This document shows, piece after piece, positions 48,756 to 61,132 of a stretch of 64,000 nucleotides of DNA. The DNA lies in contig FN649726.1 of NCBI GenBank assembly GCA_000310025.1, positions 2,513,961-2,577,960 of the forward strand, written 5' to 3'. The DNA comes from Ectocarpus siliculosus. Lineage: Eukaryota; Sar; Phaeophyceae; Ectocarpales; Ectocarpaceae. Within the stretch, counting starts at the first letter, position 1. Every line of letters starts with the position of its first letter. The notes under the pieces were generated by a model that did not search any database, was not told the DNA's origin, and was given only the letters and a program-made list of their open reading frames with translations. The position numbers and the translations under genes are program-made.

Positions 48756-51700
48756 TCATTCCCGTGTTTGCGGGAACGAAAAATCGTAAACGCCTCCGTC
48801 ACCCATCCCTTGGCCGCGGGCGTGCACCCCTCTGCGCATCTCCAGGTGAGGATCGCCAACAGCCGTGGCGCGGGCTGCCGAGCCGCTCACCGTTGCAGAC
48901 CCGCCGTTTGCCTCCTGGCCTGGGAACGACCTGAGGCTGCTTCTTGACACGCCTGCTCCCAGCACCCGAGAACCGTCGTCGTCGACGACACTGTCATGTG
49001 CACGGCCACCCCAACCCCCCGAGCTGCTCGCGGACACTCCTCCCGTACGGATCGTAGCACTTCCGGTGCTGCTCACGACGTCCGTGCCTGGGGTCTCTGG
49101 GTCTAAGACTTGCACGCCGCGGAGCCCCCGAGGCTTCCCGTCACCGTCGCTGTTCTCGCTTCCAGACGAGTCGAACACGCTGCTCTGCCCGGGTTCCCAG
49201 GTTCGCCGGGTTGCTGCCGGTTTGACGATGCCTGCGCCACCACCAGCGCTTTTGGCTGTCGTGGGTGTCACCAGAAAGCAACAAGTTTCTCGTTAAAAAG
49301 GACATCCAAGCGCTCGACCGGTACTTAACACGAGCAGTCGGAACTGACCATGGTTGCGTATGAACTCACTGGCTGGCTGCCCACGCTGACGACCAAGTTT
49401 CAAGCTTCAATCGGACAAACGGGACAAGCTCGCATCATCACACCGTATGCAAACGAGAACGAGAAGAACGAGAGCGTGTTATGCGGTAGAGCAAGACTCG
49501 AGACACGTGAAAAAAGTGGTGCGAAGGTTGGGCAGAGGGTCGTACGCGAAAGAAAGGCCTTTACACCACCTCTCTGTGACACAGAACTACAAGGGGGAGG
49601 GGACGAGGGAAAAACGCAGTAAATTTACCTGAGGTTTGACCACGCCCGCCGTTGCTTGCACTCTTACTAGTGTGTCCGCCAGAACTGTCCCGCTGACCGC
49701 CAGCGCCGCCAGCTGCCTTGCTCCGTTGACCACGGGTGTCACTTCCTGCAGTGCCTCGCCCACCGCCACCACTGCCCCGTTCGTGACCAGCTGCAGCATT
49801 CGCATGGTCGCGGACCCTGCCGACGACAGCCCCGTTGCCCGCGACCTTGACCCGCCCCATGCTGCCGCTGCCTTCGACCGCGCGGGGTTCGCTCCGCGAG
49901 TGCCTTCGTGTCGCAGAAACGGCTTTGTTCGAACCGTAGTAGCCGACAACATCATCGTGATCCATTACCACGGCGGGCTGCCCCCTTCCGTTGCGCATGC
50001 CTGTGGGCGTCGACTGCCCACGGCCGGAGCCAAGGTGGTAGCCGACAACATCATCGTGATCGATTCCCAAGCCGGGCTGGCCTCTTCCGTTGCGCATGCC
50101 TATGGGAATCGCTTGCCCACCGCCGGAGGCAAGGTGGTAACCGACAACATCGTCGTGATCCATTATCACGCCTGGCTGACCCCTTGCGTTGCGAACACCT
50201 GTGGGCGTCGATTGCCCACGACCAGAGGCACGGTGGTAGCCCATAATATCATCGTGATTCATTCCCACGCCGGGCTGGCCCCTTCCTCGCATGCCTGTTG
50301 GGGTCGATTGCCCACGACCGGAGGGAAAGCGGTAGCCGACAACATCATCGTGATCGATTCCCACGCCGGGTTGGCCCCTTGCGTTGCGCATGCCTGCGGG
50401 AATCGATTGCCCACCGCCGGAGGCAAAGCGGTAGCCCATAATATCATCGTGATCGATTCCCATGCCGGGTTGGCCCCTTGCGCTGCGCATGCCTGCGGGA
50501 ATCGACTGCCTACCGCCGGAGGCAAAGTGGTAGCTCATAATATCATCGTGATTCATTCCCACGACGGGCTGGCCCCTTCCTTTGCGCATGCCTGTGGGCG
50601 TCGATTGCCCGCGACCGGAGGTGCTGTGGTAGTCGATAACATCGTGTTGGTCGATTCCCAAGCCAGGTTGGCCCCTTCCGTTGCGCATGCCTGCGGGCAT
50701 CGGCTGCCCATGGACGACGTGGCCGCTAGCGTAACGGTCGCTGCCTCTTGAATAGACCACACCAGCTCTGGAATTCAAGCGTGCGTTTACCGTCGCGGGG
50801 GATGGGCACGCGATGTCGTCCTGGCTCTCGCCCATAGAGTTCCCCCAGGCGGCACGGATACCCGCTAGCGTGCCTCCTCCCAAAGGTCGTCGCCGGCCGG
50901 CTGCAATGCCGGGCATAAGCGAACGTGAGTCGACGAATTCGTTCTCGCTCTCGCTCTCATCATCCAGAATGTGGGCCCGGACGCTGTTGACACCCACCCT
51001 GGGGTTATGGATTACGTTTATCTTGTCGGTTGAGGTATAAGGGATGTCCTCCTGGCTGTCGTCCAGCGATGAGCCCCACGCGGCGCGGATCCCTGCAAGC
51101 GTGCCCGCGGACAGGGCTCGCCGGCGGTTGCCTTGAACGCCGGGTATGAACAAACGCGGGTCAACCTCTTCCATCTCGCTCTCGCTTTCCTCGTCTTCCT
51201 CGATGATGCCCGTGGCATAGACAGCGCCCACCCTCGAGTTCCGCATGGAGTTGTTGGTCTCCGGTAGGGGACAGGCGATATCGTCCAGGCTCCCGCCCAT
51301 TGAGGTGCCCCAGGCAGCACGGATCCCGGCCATCGTGCCTGTCGACGGAGGCCGCCGGCGGTTTCCTACATCTGCAAACCCCGATCCGATTGCGTCGCGT
51401 TGACTTCTGATACTGGTGGCTCCTACCCTCGCGTTCAACTTTGTGTTGATCGCTGCCTGCGAATCAAACTCCTCGCTGCCCATGGAACCTTTGCCCCACG
51501 AGATGCGTCGGTTCTGCTCAGCTGCACGGGCGGCGGCGTCGGGTTTTGACACTGGTGCATCAAACTCGCTCGTGGACGGTTGCGGACACGCCCAGCTGTA
51601 CCGCCTTACCTCACCGTCCGCGGGCGCAGCCGTAGCAGCGGTCGCAGCAGGAGCAGCAGCGGTCGCAGCAGGAGCAGCAGCGGTCGCAGCAGGAGCAGCA

Positions 51701-52944
51701 GCGGTCGCAGCAGGAGCAGCAGCGGTCGCAGCAGGAGCAGCAGCGGTCGCAGCAGGAGCAGCAGCGGTCGCAGCAGGAGCAGCAGCGGTCGCAGCAGGAG
51801 CAGCAGCGGTCACAGCAGGAGCAGCAGCGGTCGCAGCAGGAGCAGCAACGGTCGCAGCAGGAGAGGAAGCGGTTGCAGCAGGAGCAGCGGCAGGAGAAGC
51901 AGGAGAAGCAGCAGCAGCAGCAGCAGCAGCAGCAAGAGCTGTGTTCTGCTGTCTGAATGCTGGAGAAGGCGACTCCGCGAAACTCGAATCCGGAGGACAG
52001 CTGGAGGAATTGCCGCGGATGCCATGAGGGTTGAGCTTGCGGTTCAAAGACTCCATGACAAACATCTCCGTGCTATCATCGCTCTCAGACGTCGCTTTTC
52101 TGAGCCCCCAAGCCTTTCGAATCTCCGCCTTCTTGCTGGTTGTGGGCTTGGCTCCGTCCAAGGTTATTCCTTCCACACTGTCCTTGGCGGACAGAAATCG
52201 CGCAAAGCCTGTACGGCGAGCGCCCTTGACGGCAACGCCGTGCGCATCATCGCCAACGGCGCTCGACGGCCCCGTGCTTGAGCTTCTACCTCGGCTGTTC
52301 ATCCTTTTCAAGCTCGCTCTCAACCCAGAACCAAGCGCGCTCGAGGTCTTCCTGTTTCTTCCTTGTGTGGCCATTGCTGCCGTCTCGGAAACGTCCTGTC
52401 CAGAACCCGAACCGGCCCCCGAAGGGCTCCTGCTTCGAGCCCTGGGTCTGCCGGCCGCACTCCCATCCCTGCCACTGGTACTCCCGCCTGCTCCGCTGCC
52501 GGCCATGCCAGCTGCGCTGCTCCGCCTGGACCCAGCAGAGTGCGCAGAGTTAGACCAGCTCATATCACCGCCCCCGATGCCGCCGCCGCCGACGCCCGCG
52601 ACTCCCGCAAACCCGCTAGATATCGACGCAGACTTAGACCCACGGCGCCGGTGCCCCGGTCCGTCGGCCGCGGGCCCGCTCGCGCTGGAATCTCCCACGA
52701 CAGACATCCCCGCACCGAAAAAGGATCCCGATGTGGAGACGTCCATGTCACCCGGAGAAGGGGTGCCGTCCTCGGCCGTGACATGGCTGCCGGTCTTGGC
52801 CGGGCTCTTGGGACCCAGGCCCTTCTGGCCGACGCCTCCGCCGTTTCGACCGCCCCCGCCGTAGCGGTCAGTGCTGAACTCTGGAGGGCAACCGTTGATC
52901 GGGGCCATTTCTGCAACGTTTCTCCGGAGACTGTTGGGACGCAT
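48756..52944 (-). CDS. Large low-complexity repeat protein, 1271 aa, function unknown
   Basis: Two exons, 52944-49629 and 49255-48756, join in phase 1 (donor GTAAAT, acceptor ACGACAG). The whole protein is Gly/Ser/Ala/Arg-rich and looks disordered, with no signal peptide or membrane helix. From N to C it holds a basic Ser-rich region with many RS and RRxS sites; a related AEIRKAWG motif (about 52100); an Ala/Pro tract of about ten 7-residue units of the AAAPAAT type (51630-51900); three ~85-residue modules centred on GIRAAWG followed by DDI or EDI and an acidic stretch (about 51340, 51080, 50870); eight tandem 33-residue units (SGRGQSTPTGMRNGRGQP then IDHDDVVGYH, 50735-49915); and a Gly/Ser-rich tail continued in exon 2. 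No known domain. The RG-rich repeats hint at RNA or phase-separation behaviour, but that is speculation. Confidence 0.7.
49915..50735 (-). repeat. Coding minisatellite: eight 99-bp units
   Basis: Eight consecutive in-frame copies of a 33-codon unit (one is 32 codons) encode SGRGQSTPTGMRNGRGQPGV then a GIDHDDVVGYHFA-like half. Copies differ at a few positions (RGQS/GGQS, STPTG/SIPAG, DDV/DDI). Open frames also persist on the opposite strand because the period is a multiple of three. Confidence 0.9.
51630..51930 (-). repeat. Coding 21-bp minisatellite (Ala/Pro repeat)
   Basis: About ten near-perfect copies of a 21-bp unit (GCAGCAGCGGTCGCAGCAGGA on the + strand, here named only as the period) encode alternating Ala and Pro-containing heptads. 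It is followed by a pure (GCA)n run encoding about ten Ala. Confidence 0.9.
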
Positions 52945-53786
52945 AATATTTGACAACAAAAAAAACAAAAAACACGAGAGCAACCGAGGCAAGAGATGCG
53001 GAGTCACGTGTCGGTCGGGCGAGGCGGGTGATCCAAGCCCCTAGCTCGTCGAAGCGAAGCCAAAACAGGCGAGACTCGCAGCAAGGTGTACGCGATCAAG
53101 GCACTGGAGTTCGAGCTCATGGCTTCAAAGACTCGTACATACAGCTTGCGGCTTGCACCGAAAACCCCAAAATCCATTAGAATTTACGACTGATCATTCC
53201 CCGCTGAGTCCTGCCGGGTGTTCTTACCTGAGAGGCCTGCAACCCACATCCCCAAGGAGGTCAGTCTGCCTCGACCTCTCCAGCTTTGCGGGGACAACAA
53301 CAAGCAGTAGCTGTTCACGAGTAAAAACAAAAGCCGGCACACATAAACAGTCGGCAAGAAGCAAGAGCGAGAGGGAGAGACAGGCAGGGGAAATGGACAG
53401 AGAATGAGCACAAGCAGGGCACCGTATTCGAAGCGGCCAAGTTGGTCCGCCTCATATATACGCGCTTCAGGAGTCAGCCACTTCGTTTGCTGCTACTCTC
53501 ACGTCTCCGTGAGCTGGCTGCCACCAATGGACCGCATTCGACGCTGTTCTGCCTGCCCCCTCACATTCAGACCGGGACCCCTCTGCCTACCCGACTGGCC
53601 CCGTACGTTCCCACTGCGAACGCCTCTTTGCACAAGAAATTGCATCATTCCAGTTCACCACTGAAAGGCGGGAGAGTGTTCCAGGCAAAACAAAGGTGAT
53701 GCCCAAGGGCGTTGTTCACCTTCCGATCTTGCTATTACACTACTAGCGCAAGGTCGCAAACGCTGCACACAGACCACAGAACACAC
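52945..53786. other. Intergenic region upstream of the repeat protein
   Basis: This should hold the promoter of the repeat-protein gene and the unidentified 3' end of the membrane-protein gene. No convincing exon was found. Confidence 0.35.
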
Positions 53787-56040
53787 CTTGAGCAGGTAAG
53801 CCGCCGACGGAATTCCGATCACGATCAGTAAAAAGGTGAGCGTAGAGGAAATCATCATCTGCGGACATACGAACGCGCAAGCGAGGAAAGACAGGAACGG
53901 CGAGAGAGTTGTGGGGGGGGGGGGCTTGTGATAAAGACGAAGAGGGCCGCATGGAATCAGCGAACGGATGAGCCGGCTAGCACGCGCACGACCAACACGT
54001 CAACAAAGCAGAACAACCAAACAGCCCGTAGAATGCCAACCATATGTTGCATACGTGCGACACACCAGTCAGTTGGTGCGTGACCAACGAGCTTCGGCGA
54101 GGTGATGACGCAAACAGGGCAATCGCGACCTTGTCCAGAGGCACAAACTTGCACTCATCCCCAATTGACAACTGTTTAAACACCCATTCGTTCACTCGCA
54201 TCTGCCCCCCTCCTTCCTTACCACAACGCCCAATGCGCAGGAGGTGGCCATGGTGGTCAAAAGGATGCACAGCTTCCTCCGGCGCATAGATACTGCGCGT
54301 AGCTTGCTCACACCACTGTCGAACGACCCCACATCACGAGTGCCCCATTCCGTGCTATCGAAATAGATGGGTTTTCGATGCGGTTCCGTGCGACCACGCG
54401 CCCCGTCGTGTTCAAAGGACAAAAATCATCCGCACCGGGAAACCATGAGGGCGAAGGGCAGTAGTGAGGGAGCAGACAAGGGGTTAGGATGCGCACCCAG
54501 GAAACCAACATTTGTCGTGTGAGCCTCCAAATAATAAATGACTATGGCTAACAAAATACTGGCACCAAAAACGGACAACGCCCGTCATGCCTGATATCTC
54601 AGCACTCCATGACAACCACTCCCCGTGCCAGCGTGAAATTGGATCCCTACGACACAAATCCTGGGTCGTGCACAATTCGCGTACAACTAATTCCAAAAGC
54701 CACGCCCCAACCGCCCAACTGTGTCTGTTCCAACGCACGAAAACCGGGTTTGAACCAACGACTCACCTATCGAGGGTGGCCAAGGCGTAGAGCAAAACCA
54801 ACACGGAGTTGACGGTGGTAAGCAGAACGAAAGGCACGGCTGCGACACAGAGGTAGCGCCACGTCGCTATCGTGCCCCTAGAAGTGTTCAACCCCGCCAG
54901 CACCGGTGGGATTATCGCGATCATGACGGGAATTAACGGCGAGACCGCAAAACCCGAGCCAATCAGAGTCCCGGCGCAGAGCAGCATCCACAGCACTGAT
55001 GTCACGTTGATCCACATCCACAGTTGACTTGAACAAGTCGTCGCCCAGTCGATCCCAACATTTTCACACCACGCACAAACACAAAAAAAAAACGCGGGAG
55101 AAGCGAGTTGATTTTTAAAAATGTTGTTTGCGTTGAATCGTGTATTTTTATGCATCGGTTTCGACGTCACTCACTGGCGCCGCGTCTTGCTTTTTCAGTG
55201 TGGGTGCGCCTTTGGGAACACGAATCACAACGGAAGGTAGATGATGCCGGGTGCTGATCCGAAGCGCCGGGTTCTCCTCAACGTGAGAACGAGAACCTTA
55301 GGAACTGGTAGAAACGCGACCCGCTGGTTACCGGCGGTGTCGTTGAAAACACCAGACCACATCGATTTCTCTGGTGCCGTCGGTCTACTCTTGGTCATTC
55401 CATGTCTTTCTGTTTCGAACGCTGTCTTACTCCTGTGACCGGGTGAGGTAGACGCCGACGTTCAACAGCAAGAAGCCCCAAACCAGCGCGAAAACGATCC
55501 AGTCCAGGTTTGTGTGTCGATCGATGTCGTCGTCGGCTGATTCCTCCTGCCACGCACTCCACTCGTTGTTCCACTCATCATCAGACTCGCCTCGACTGTC
55601 AACCAGCGACGGAAAGGGAATGCGGCACAGCAGTACGAGGAGCAAAGGATCCAGGGAGACAAGGCACGGGCGCGCGGTTAATCAGGTAGAACTCCAGTGT
55701 ATGATCGTATGATCGTATCTGTGGAGACATTTCGAAGACGCTCAGCGGTCCAGTGCAATGAAGCACACGAGGGACCTGCAGGCGACCACTTTCGTTACCA
55801 TACAACCTTCAAGTATTTCTCGAAGTACTTGCACTATAGAAATATTAACATTGTTACCAGCAAGGTTTTTTACCAGCGTACCTTTCGTCGTATAAAACGA
55901 GTCGATGGATGCCCTTTGCGAGTAACACGGGCATCAAAGCCAGGCCGCTGTGGAGAAACACGTTGGCCACGAAGGCATACGAGGAGATGCTGTGCAACAA
56001 GAGCGAGCAGGAGCACCGAGGCGGTGGGGATGAGGGGGGG
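53787..56040 (-). CDS. Exons of an uncharacterised multi-pass membrane protein (partial model)
   Basis: Several minus-strand blocks bounded by plausible splice sites encode hydrophobic helices: VANVFLHSGLALMPVLLAKG (about 55900), WIVFALVWGFLLLNVGVYL preceded by an acidic Trp-rich loop (about 55450-55600), three segments including VLWMLLCAGTLIGSGFA and LCVAAVPFVLLTTVNSVLVL (54770-55030, donor GTGAGT), KLCILLTTMATSCALGVV (about 54225, donor GTAAGG), and TLTFLLIVIGIPSAAYLL (about 53800, donor GTGTGT). That suggests at least seven transmembrane segments. The last exon and stop were not found, boundaries are approximate, and no family is recognised. It could be a channel, transporter or receptor. 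Confidence 0.4.
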
Positions 56041-56882
56041 TTTGCCAACGTGTGACACGATAGATTCCTTCCAGGGTCTCCAAGCGAGTCGTTCGAAGGA
56101 AGCGCACCGACAAAAAATAGAAGTAGGTCGAAACAGCAGTGTGTCATTGGTGAGTGTACATATCCTTGTCATGCACCGACAGTAATCGCAATCATCTCCT
56201 CGGTGGCGGGATCAATCTAGACGACCAGCTCTTCTCAACACAGATAAGCAAGTACCGTGCAGGCCATGAGCAGAGTGGAAAATATGTCCTTCCATACGCC
56301 ACGCAATATCGGCCTCTGGCGGAACAAACCAACAAAAGCATACCTACCTCTTGCCCCAGAACAGCAACCGACAGAAACAACGCACGGACATCAATCAAGG
56401 GGTTTCTCAGCTCCGGTCATAATCAACTGATACTTGCGAGTAACCACACCGCCTCCAAAGCGAGCCAGCCACATCTCACATCCATCGATGCCATTCTGCC
56501 TGGAAGTAGCTCTCCTTCCCCGTCAAGTGGGATGAAACCGCCACAAGTGAACCTGCGTACCACCGTCTGCAAGCGACAAGCAAGAAAGAGCACCGGCCCA
56601 GCACAACATCAAAAGATGCAACAGCCAGTCAGCCATATGCATACATCGGCCAGCGGGCGGGGCAAAAAAACGAATTTCTCGCAGCAGCTTAGCTACCCCG
56701 GCGTGCCACGACATCAGGATCGCGGTCAACACCCACACCAGAGACTTGCCATACATCACGACAATGAGGTCGACGCAAAACACCCCCTACGCGAACTCCG
56801 GCAATTACAGAAACAATCAAAACCTATCAGCACGTACTAATATCTGCAAGCACGGTACTAGGACGGCCCCGCGCCGACTGCC

Positions 56883-59690
56883 TCACCTCCTCTGAGCATA
56901 CAACTCTATCCAAGAGCACGGCACGCATGTCACTCCATCAGCCGTGCCACACGACCGCACGTCGAAGCCGCGCTGACGCAACAGCACCAGCAAGCCCTCG
57001 TTCGGGCTGGAATCCAGCAGGCTGCGCGGGTCCGGGTGGTGGCGTCGGGTAGGGTAGGTTCGGGCACGGTGAGGGAACAATCAGAATCGACAGCAGCAAC
57101 CCCATTGAGGAGCGAAGCGAAACAGAGACTAGAGGAATTCAAGGCTGCACTTGCAGCGTCTTGTGGTCTCAAGACAACTTTCTACGGCGGTTCAGACTCC
57201 GAACCCAAATGACAAACAGCAGTGCAAACCGCAAAACGTTCTTCGTGAAAACCCGAGTGCCAGCCCCCCCTCCCCCCCCCACCCCCACCCTCNNNNNNNN
57301 NNNNNNNNNNNNNNNNNNNNNNNNNNNNNNNNNNNNNNNNNNNNNNNNNNNNNNNNNNNNNNNNNNNNNNNNNNNNNNNNNNNNNNNNNNNNGGGGCATA
57401 AAATTTTTTTCCAGGGGCAGGGGCAGCCTTGTATTTCCTTCGGCGGTGCCACAGGCCGCCAGGTGGAAGCCGGGGGGAGGCACCGCCCCCACCAACCCTT
57501 CTTTGGGGCGGGATTCCACCAGGTTGCGGGGTTCCGGGGGGGGGCTTGGGGTGGGGTAGTTTGGGGCCCGGGGGGGGACCATTCGGATTGGCCGGCGGCA
57601 CCCCCATGGGGGGGGGAGGGGAACCGGGGATTGGGGGATTTCAGGGCGGCCCTGGCGGGTTTTGGGGGTCCCAAGAAAACTTTTTAGGGGGGTTCGGAAT
57701 CGGACCCCAAAGGCCAACCACCGGGCCAACCCCCAAAACTTTTTTGGGGAAAACCGGGGGGCCGGCCCCCCCCCCCCCCCCCCCCCCCACCCGCGCACTA
57801 CACCGTGGGATCAAAAGACTCACATGAGTGCAGGTAGCCCAGCCGCTGTCTTGGAAAAAGAGTTGAGGAGAGGAGGCATCGCCCCCTCCCCTACGGGAGG
57901 CTGGGCCAACCGCCCGTCTTCCACCAAGCAGCGGTACTTGAACATGCACTGCGCGCCCCTGCACGTTGTCTGGACGCCGAAGTGGGACTCTCCCACGTTG
58001 TCCCACAAGGCAACTACCGCAAGGTGAAAAGCAAGCACACCAGCGGGTGGGACACAGCAGTGGACCTGGGTTGATTTCACCGCAAAGCAAAGCCATCGTG
58101 CCAACGCGAGAGACAAAGCAGAGGTGGTCGCCCGGGAAGGCACCGAAGACCCCCATCGAGCCACTCAAGCGTTAGGTGGCCGACCGTCCATCTACAACCA
58201 TCTCGACAATCCACGACCTGTTTCAACGACATGCTGTGTGCCACGGGTTGATTGACCTAGAGTAAAGTGAACTCTTGGGACCCTTTCTTTGCTTCTCACA
58301 TTCTAGGGACTGAGACGCGGCGAGGAAGGACTCCATGGGGTGGACTGGTCTAACCGGGCACGTGACACACGCCACCTCCTCCTCCGCCATCAGCAACCGC
58401 CACATTGATTCCAAGTCCTCGAGACCGTTGACCTGCGGCAACATGAACAATGACCGCACAACCGTCGGCAAGATCCAGAATCAGAGAGAGGTTTCGATTG
58501 CGGAGGGGAGAAGAGTCGTGAAAACTCTTACCACCAAAAGAAGCGCCGCCGTGGAGGCGTTTTTACTCACTCAAGACTTTCGGAAGCCAACAGAACGTCA
58601 ACTGCGCGCAGTAGAGGCTTCTCCCTTCTCACTCGGTGCCAACACCCTGAACCTTGGTCCACTTCCATTTCGGAGCGCATGCCCCTCTCCCAGCCATCGG
58701 GACTGGATCAAAAGAGGCATCCAACACGACCAAAGTTGTGTCTCGTAAAGTTGTCCATGACAGAGCGTGACTCCGTTCGCGCAGAGGGCACAAACATCAA
58801 AGCCCGTATATGTAGCACAAAAGAGGAAGTCGCCGATTCTACGTCTGTGGCTCTCACCGGATGGCCACTGTCGGCGTCTAGAAGATACACCACATCGGGC
58901 TCCACAGCCTGAGGTTCCAACATGAAACATGCGAACGGAGAATTGAAGGCGGCAAACACAACGATGTGCGGAGCAAGGATAAGAGAACGTGCGGCCTGCC
59001 CCGCGAGCAAGAAGAAAACACGGGAAGAAGCGACCCACATGCACGTGATGAGAACAACCAATGCACCTTACAGAGGCATCACTGCACTGACTCACCTCGC
59101 CCCTAGACATCTTGACAGGAAGGATGTCGTTGAAGAATGTGACCAGACTGTTTCGCTTTCCGACTGGAAGCGAGGGGCCCTGTCGTGTGCGCGTTCCACG
59201 GCAGTGGCGATCGGGTACAGTAGGGCAAACAGGCGCGGGTGGTTGTATTGCGGCAAGTTTTGGCAAGGTTCTCGTGGAGAAGGCGTCCACTGCCCGGTGA
59301 CAGTTGACGACCAGCAACACCTGCACAAGAGACATACAATCGCCCTGTGCATAATTTCTTTTTGAAAACAACGACACAGCGCGAGGATGAGGATTTGCCG
59401 CCTCCATGGAGTTCCACAGAAGAGGGCAACCAAAGCAGAGGTTGCGTCCGCGAACCATCGCAATACAATGGAATTGACCCCGGTGCCGGCCGGTCGCGCG
59501 CCCACCATGTATTCACACGCCCCCCCAAGGCACTGATCCTATCTATAACAGCAACTGCACCCATTGGCGTTCACCTTGACGTAGAGGTCAAAGGGGATGA
59601 GAGTCTTGTCTAGCGTGCCGGAGTGGTGGATGCACCCGGAAACCTCGGTCGCGCTCTCATCAGTCACTCGTAGAAGCCGCTTTAGCACCT
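56883..59690 (-). CDS. Upstream exons, same or separate minus-strand gene (partial)
   Basis: Candidate exons, judged by coding-like composition next to donors: about 59690-59590 (CIHHSGTLDKTLIPFDLYVK), about 59250-59100 (frame uncertain), about 58910-58860 (AVEPDVVYLLDADSGHP), about 58460-58280 (ESMWRLLMAEEEVACVTC), about 58015-57825 (ALWDNVGESHFGVQTTCRG) and about 57060-56885 (GLLVLLRQRGFDVRSC, donor GTGAGG). The Cys-containing, non-hydrophobic sequence would suit an ectodomain for the membrane exons downstream. No family is recognised. The block 57393-57790 is a degraded duplicate and not an extra exon. Confidence 0.3.
57293..57392. other. Assembly gap (100 N)
   Basis: Placeholder gap. The right flank (57393-57790) is a poor-quality, homopolymer-inflated copy of 56893-57292 on the left, again ending in a long C run. 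Confidence 0.97.
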
Positions 59691-61062
59691 ATAGTGCCAT
59701 ACAAGAGAGGATGAGGTTGTGATGACAAACCAACACCAGCACACGCGGACGCAAACAGCAGTAGAGGGCGCGCAAAAACAACAAAAAAAAACGATGGGTG
59801 GGGTGGGGTGGGACGGGGCGGAGCGGTGCTTGCACCAGAATGATCGCACAAGCACGCGTAAGGGTCGGCGAAAGCCTAAATGCCTAAATGATAGGCAAGG
59901 CCAACAGTATCGACACATAATTTCCGATACTTGTGTAGGGAAACATGCCCACTTCTTGGAGCCGCGTCCAGACGTTTCTGAATCGCTCGCCTGTCGGTAC
60001 ATGTAGTCTATTTATAAGCAGTTCTAGATCGCCGCCGGCAAGAAACGAACACTTGGGTGTCCAAGGGCACTCACTCCACAATGAACTCAACCGAAGGTGT
60101 ACCAACGCCGGTTGCAACAAAACACCCACGCCCCTCCTGTGCACAACGAAGAAATAACATTTCACGTCCAATATGCATTCAAACTTTGAGCGACGAACGA
60201 CTAAAATTCAAATTTGTCCGTCCGGTCGAAATGGATAAAAAAATGTGATCCTTGAAGAAGACGCGCGACATCTCTGCTCTCGAGGGAAACTCTTGAAAAA
60301 TCACAAGACAGGTTTCGCAACCCACAACGGCCTCTCTGAAGTGTCCAATCGAATTTCATAACAACAAAATTTAACGATTCCCACCGACCCCGCCGAGGCG
60401 TTCATTGCCGTTGTGCAATGCAAGAGGACACAAAGGCCGAATGGTTTGCGCATGTGCATTTAGGCCGCGTGCATAGCTTGGCTTCCGAAAAAAATTATGG
60501 CCGACCCTGCACATGGTTTCATTTCGCAAGGCATAAGTTTCTGCCTGCCAAAGGTAGTGCGTATGCTTGAGTACATTGTAGATACCACATAAAGTTGTAT
60601 GCATGGAAGTTTTTAATGCCGGTTGAGGGCTGGTATCACCCATTTTTCGCTGAAAGCAACGAGTAGACGACCCACGCCCGGTATCCAGCAGGCGTCACTC
60701 AATCTTACTCGACCCGGTCCGGCACAGCAGCAGCAGTGCAAATGCTGCGCGAACATTTCACATTTTCTAAAAGTTTCGGGAGGGAGGGATCGTCATAATA
60801 CATGTTCTTCCGGATCGGAGATTGACAAGCATTTTTTTTTTTCTTCACTTCAAATCAGCGCTCACAGCACTAAAAATGCCGTTTATCACACAGAAGAGCC
60901 CCCTCTCTACCGTCCCCTCCTGCGGTACTTTGCCTTCGATTTTCAATGCGAGAAGAGTTCAGCACTCTCTGCCCTCTGTGTACACACGAACTATGATAGC
61001 GCTATCCACAGGCCAGGAGCGGAAGCGAGAGAAAAACTCACTTCGCAAGAAAAGCTCTCTTA

Positions 61063-61132
61063 CGCCGGGATTTGAACCCCCGACCTGACCTCTAGCAGGT
61101 TTCGACGATACCAACTAGACCACTGGGCGACC
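61063..61132 (-). tRNA. tRNA-like element / probable tRNA pseudogene
   Basis: On the minus strand, a Pol III A box (TGGTCTAGTTGG) and a perfect B box (GGTTCAAATCC) lie 32 nt apart, the usual tRNA spacing. A T5 run lies about 30 nt downstream as a possible terminator. The loop reads T-GCT-A at the expected anticodon place, but the acceptor, D and anticodon stems pair badly. It is therefore more likely a decayed tRNA or tRNA-derived (SINE-like) sequence than a working tRNA, and no isotype is assigned. Confidence 0.4.

Noticed and set aside
49636-50751. A 371-codon open frame on the + strand
   Set aside because: It is the antisense shadow of the 99-bp coding minisatellite. A period divisible by three keeps several frames open, and the minus frame has the sensible start, splice and extension.
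57393-57790. Gly/Pro-rich frames and an extra exon-like block
   Set aside because: It is a low-quality duplicate of 56893-57292 with inflated G and C runs.
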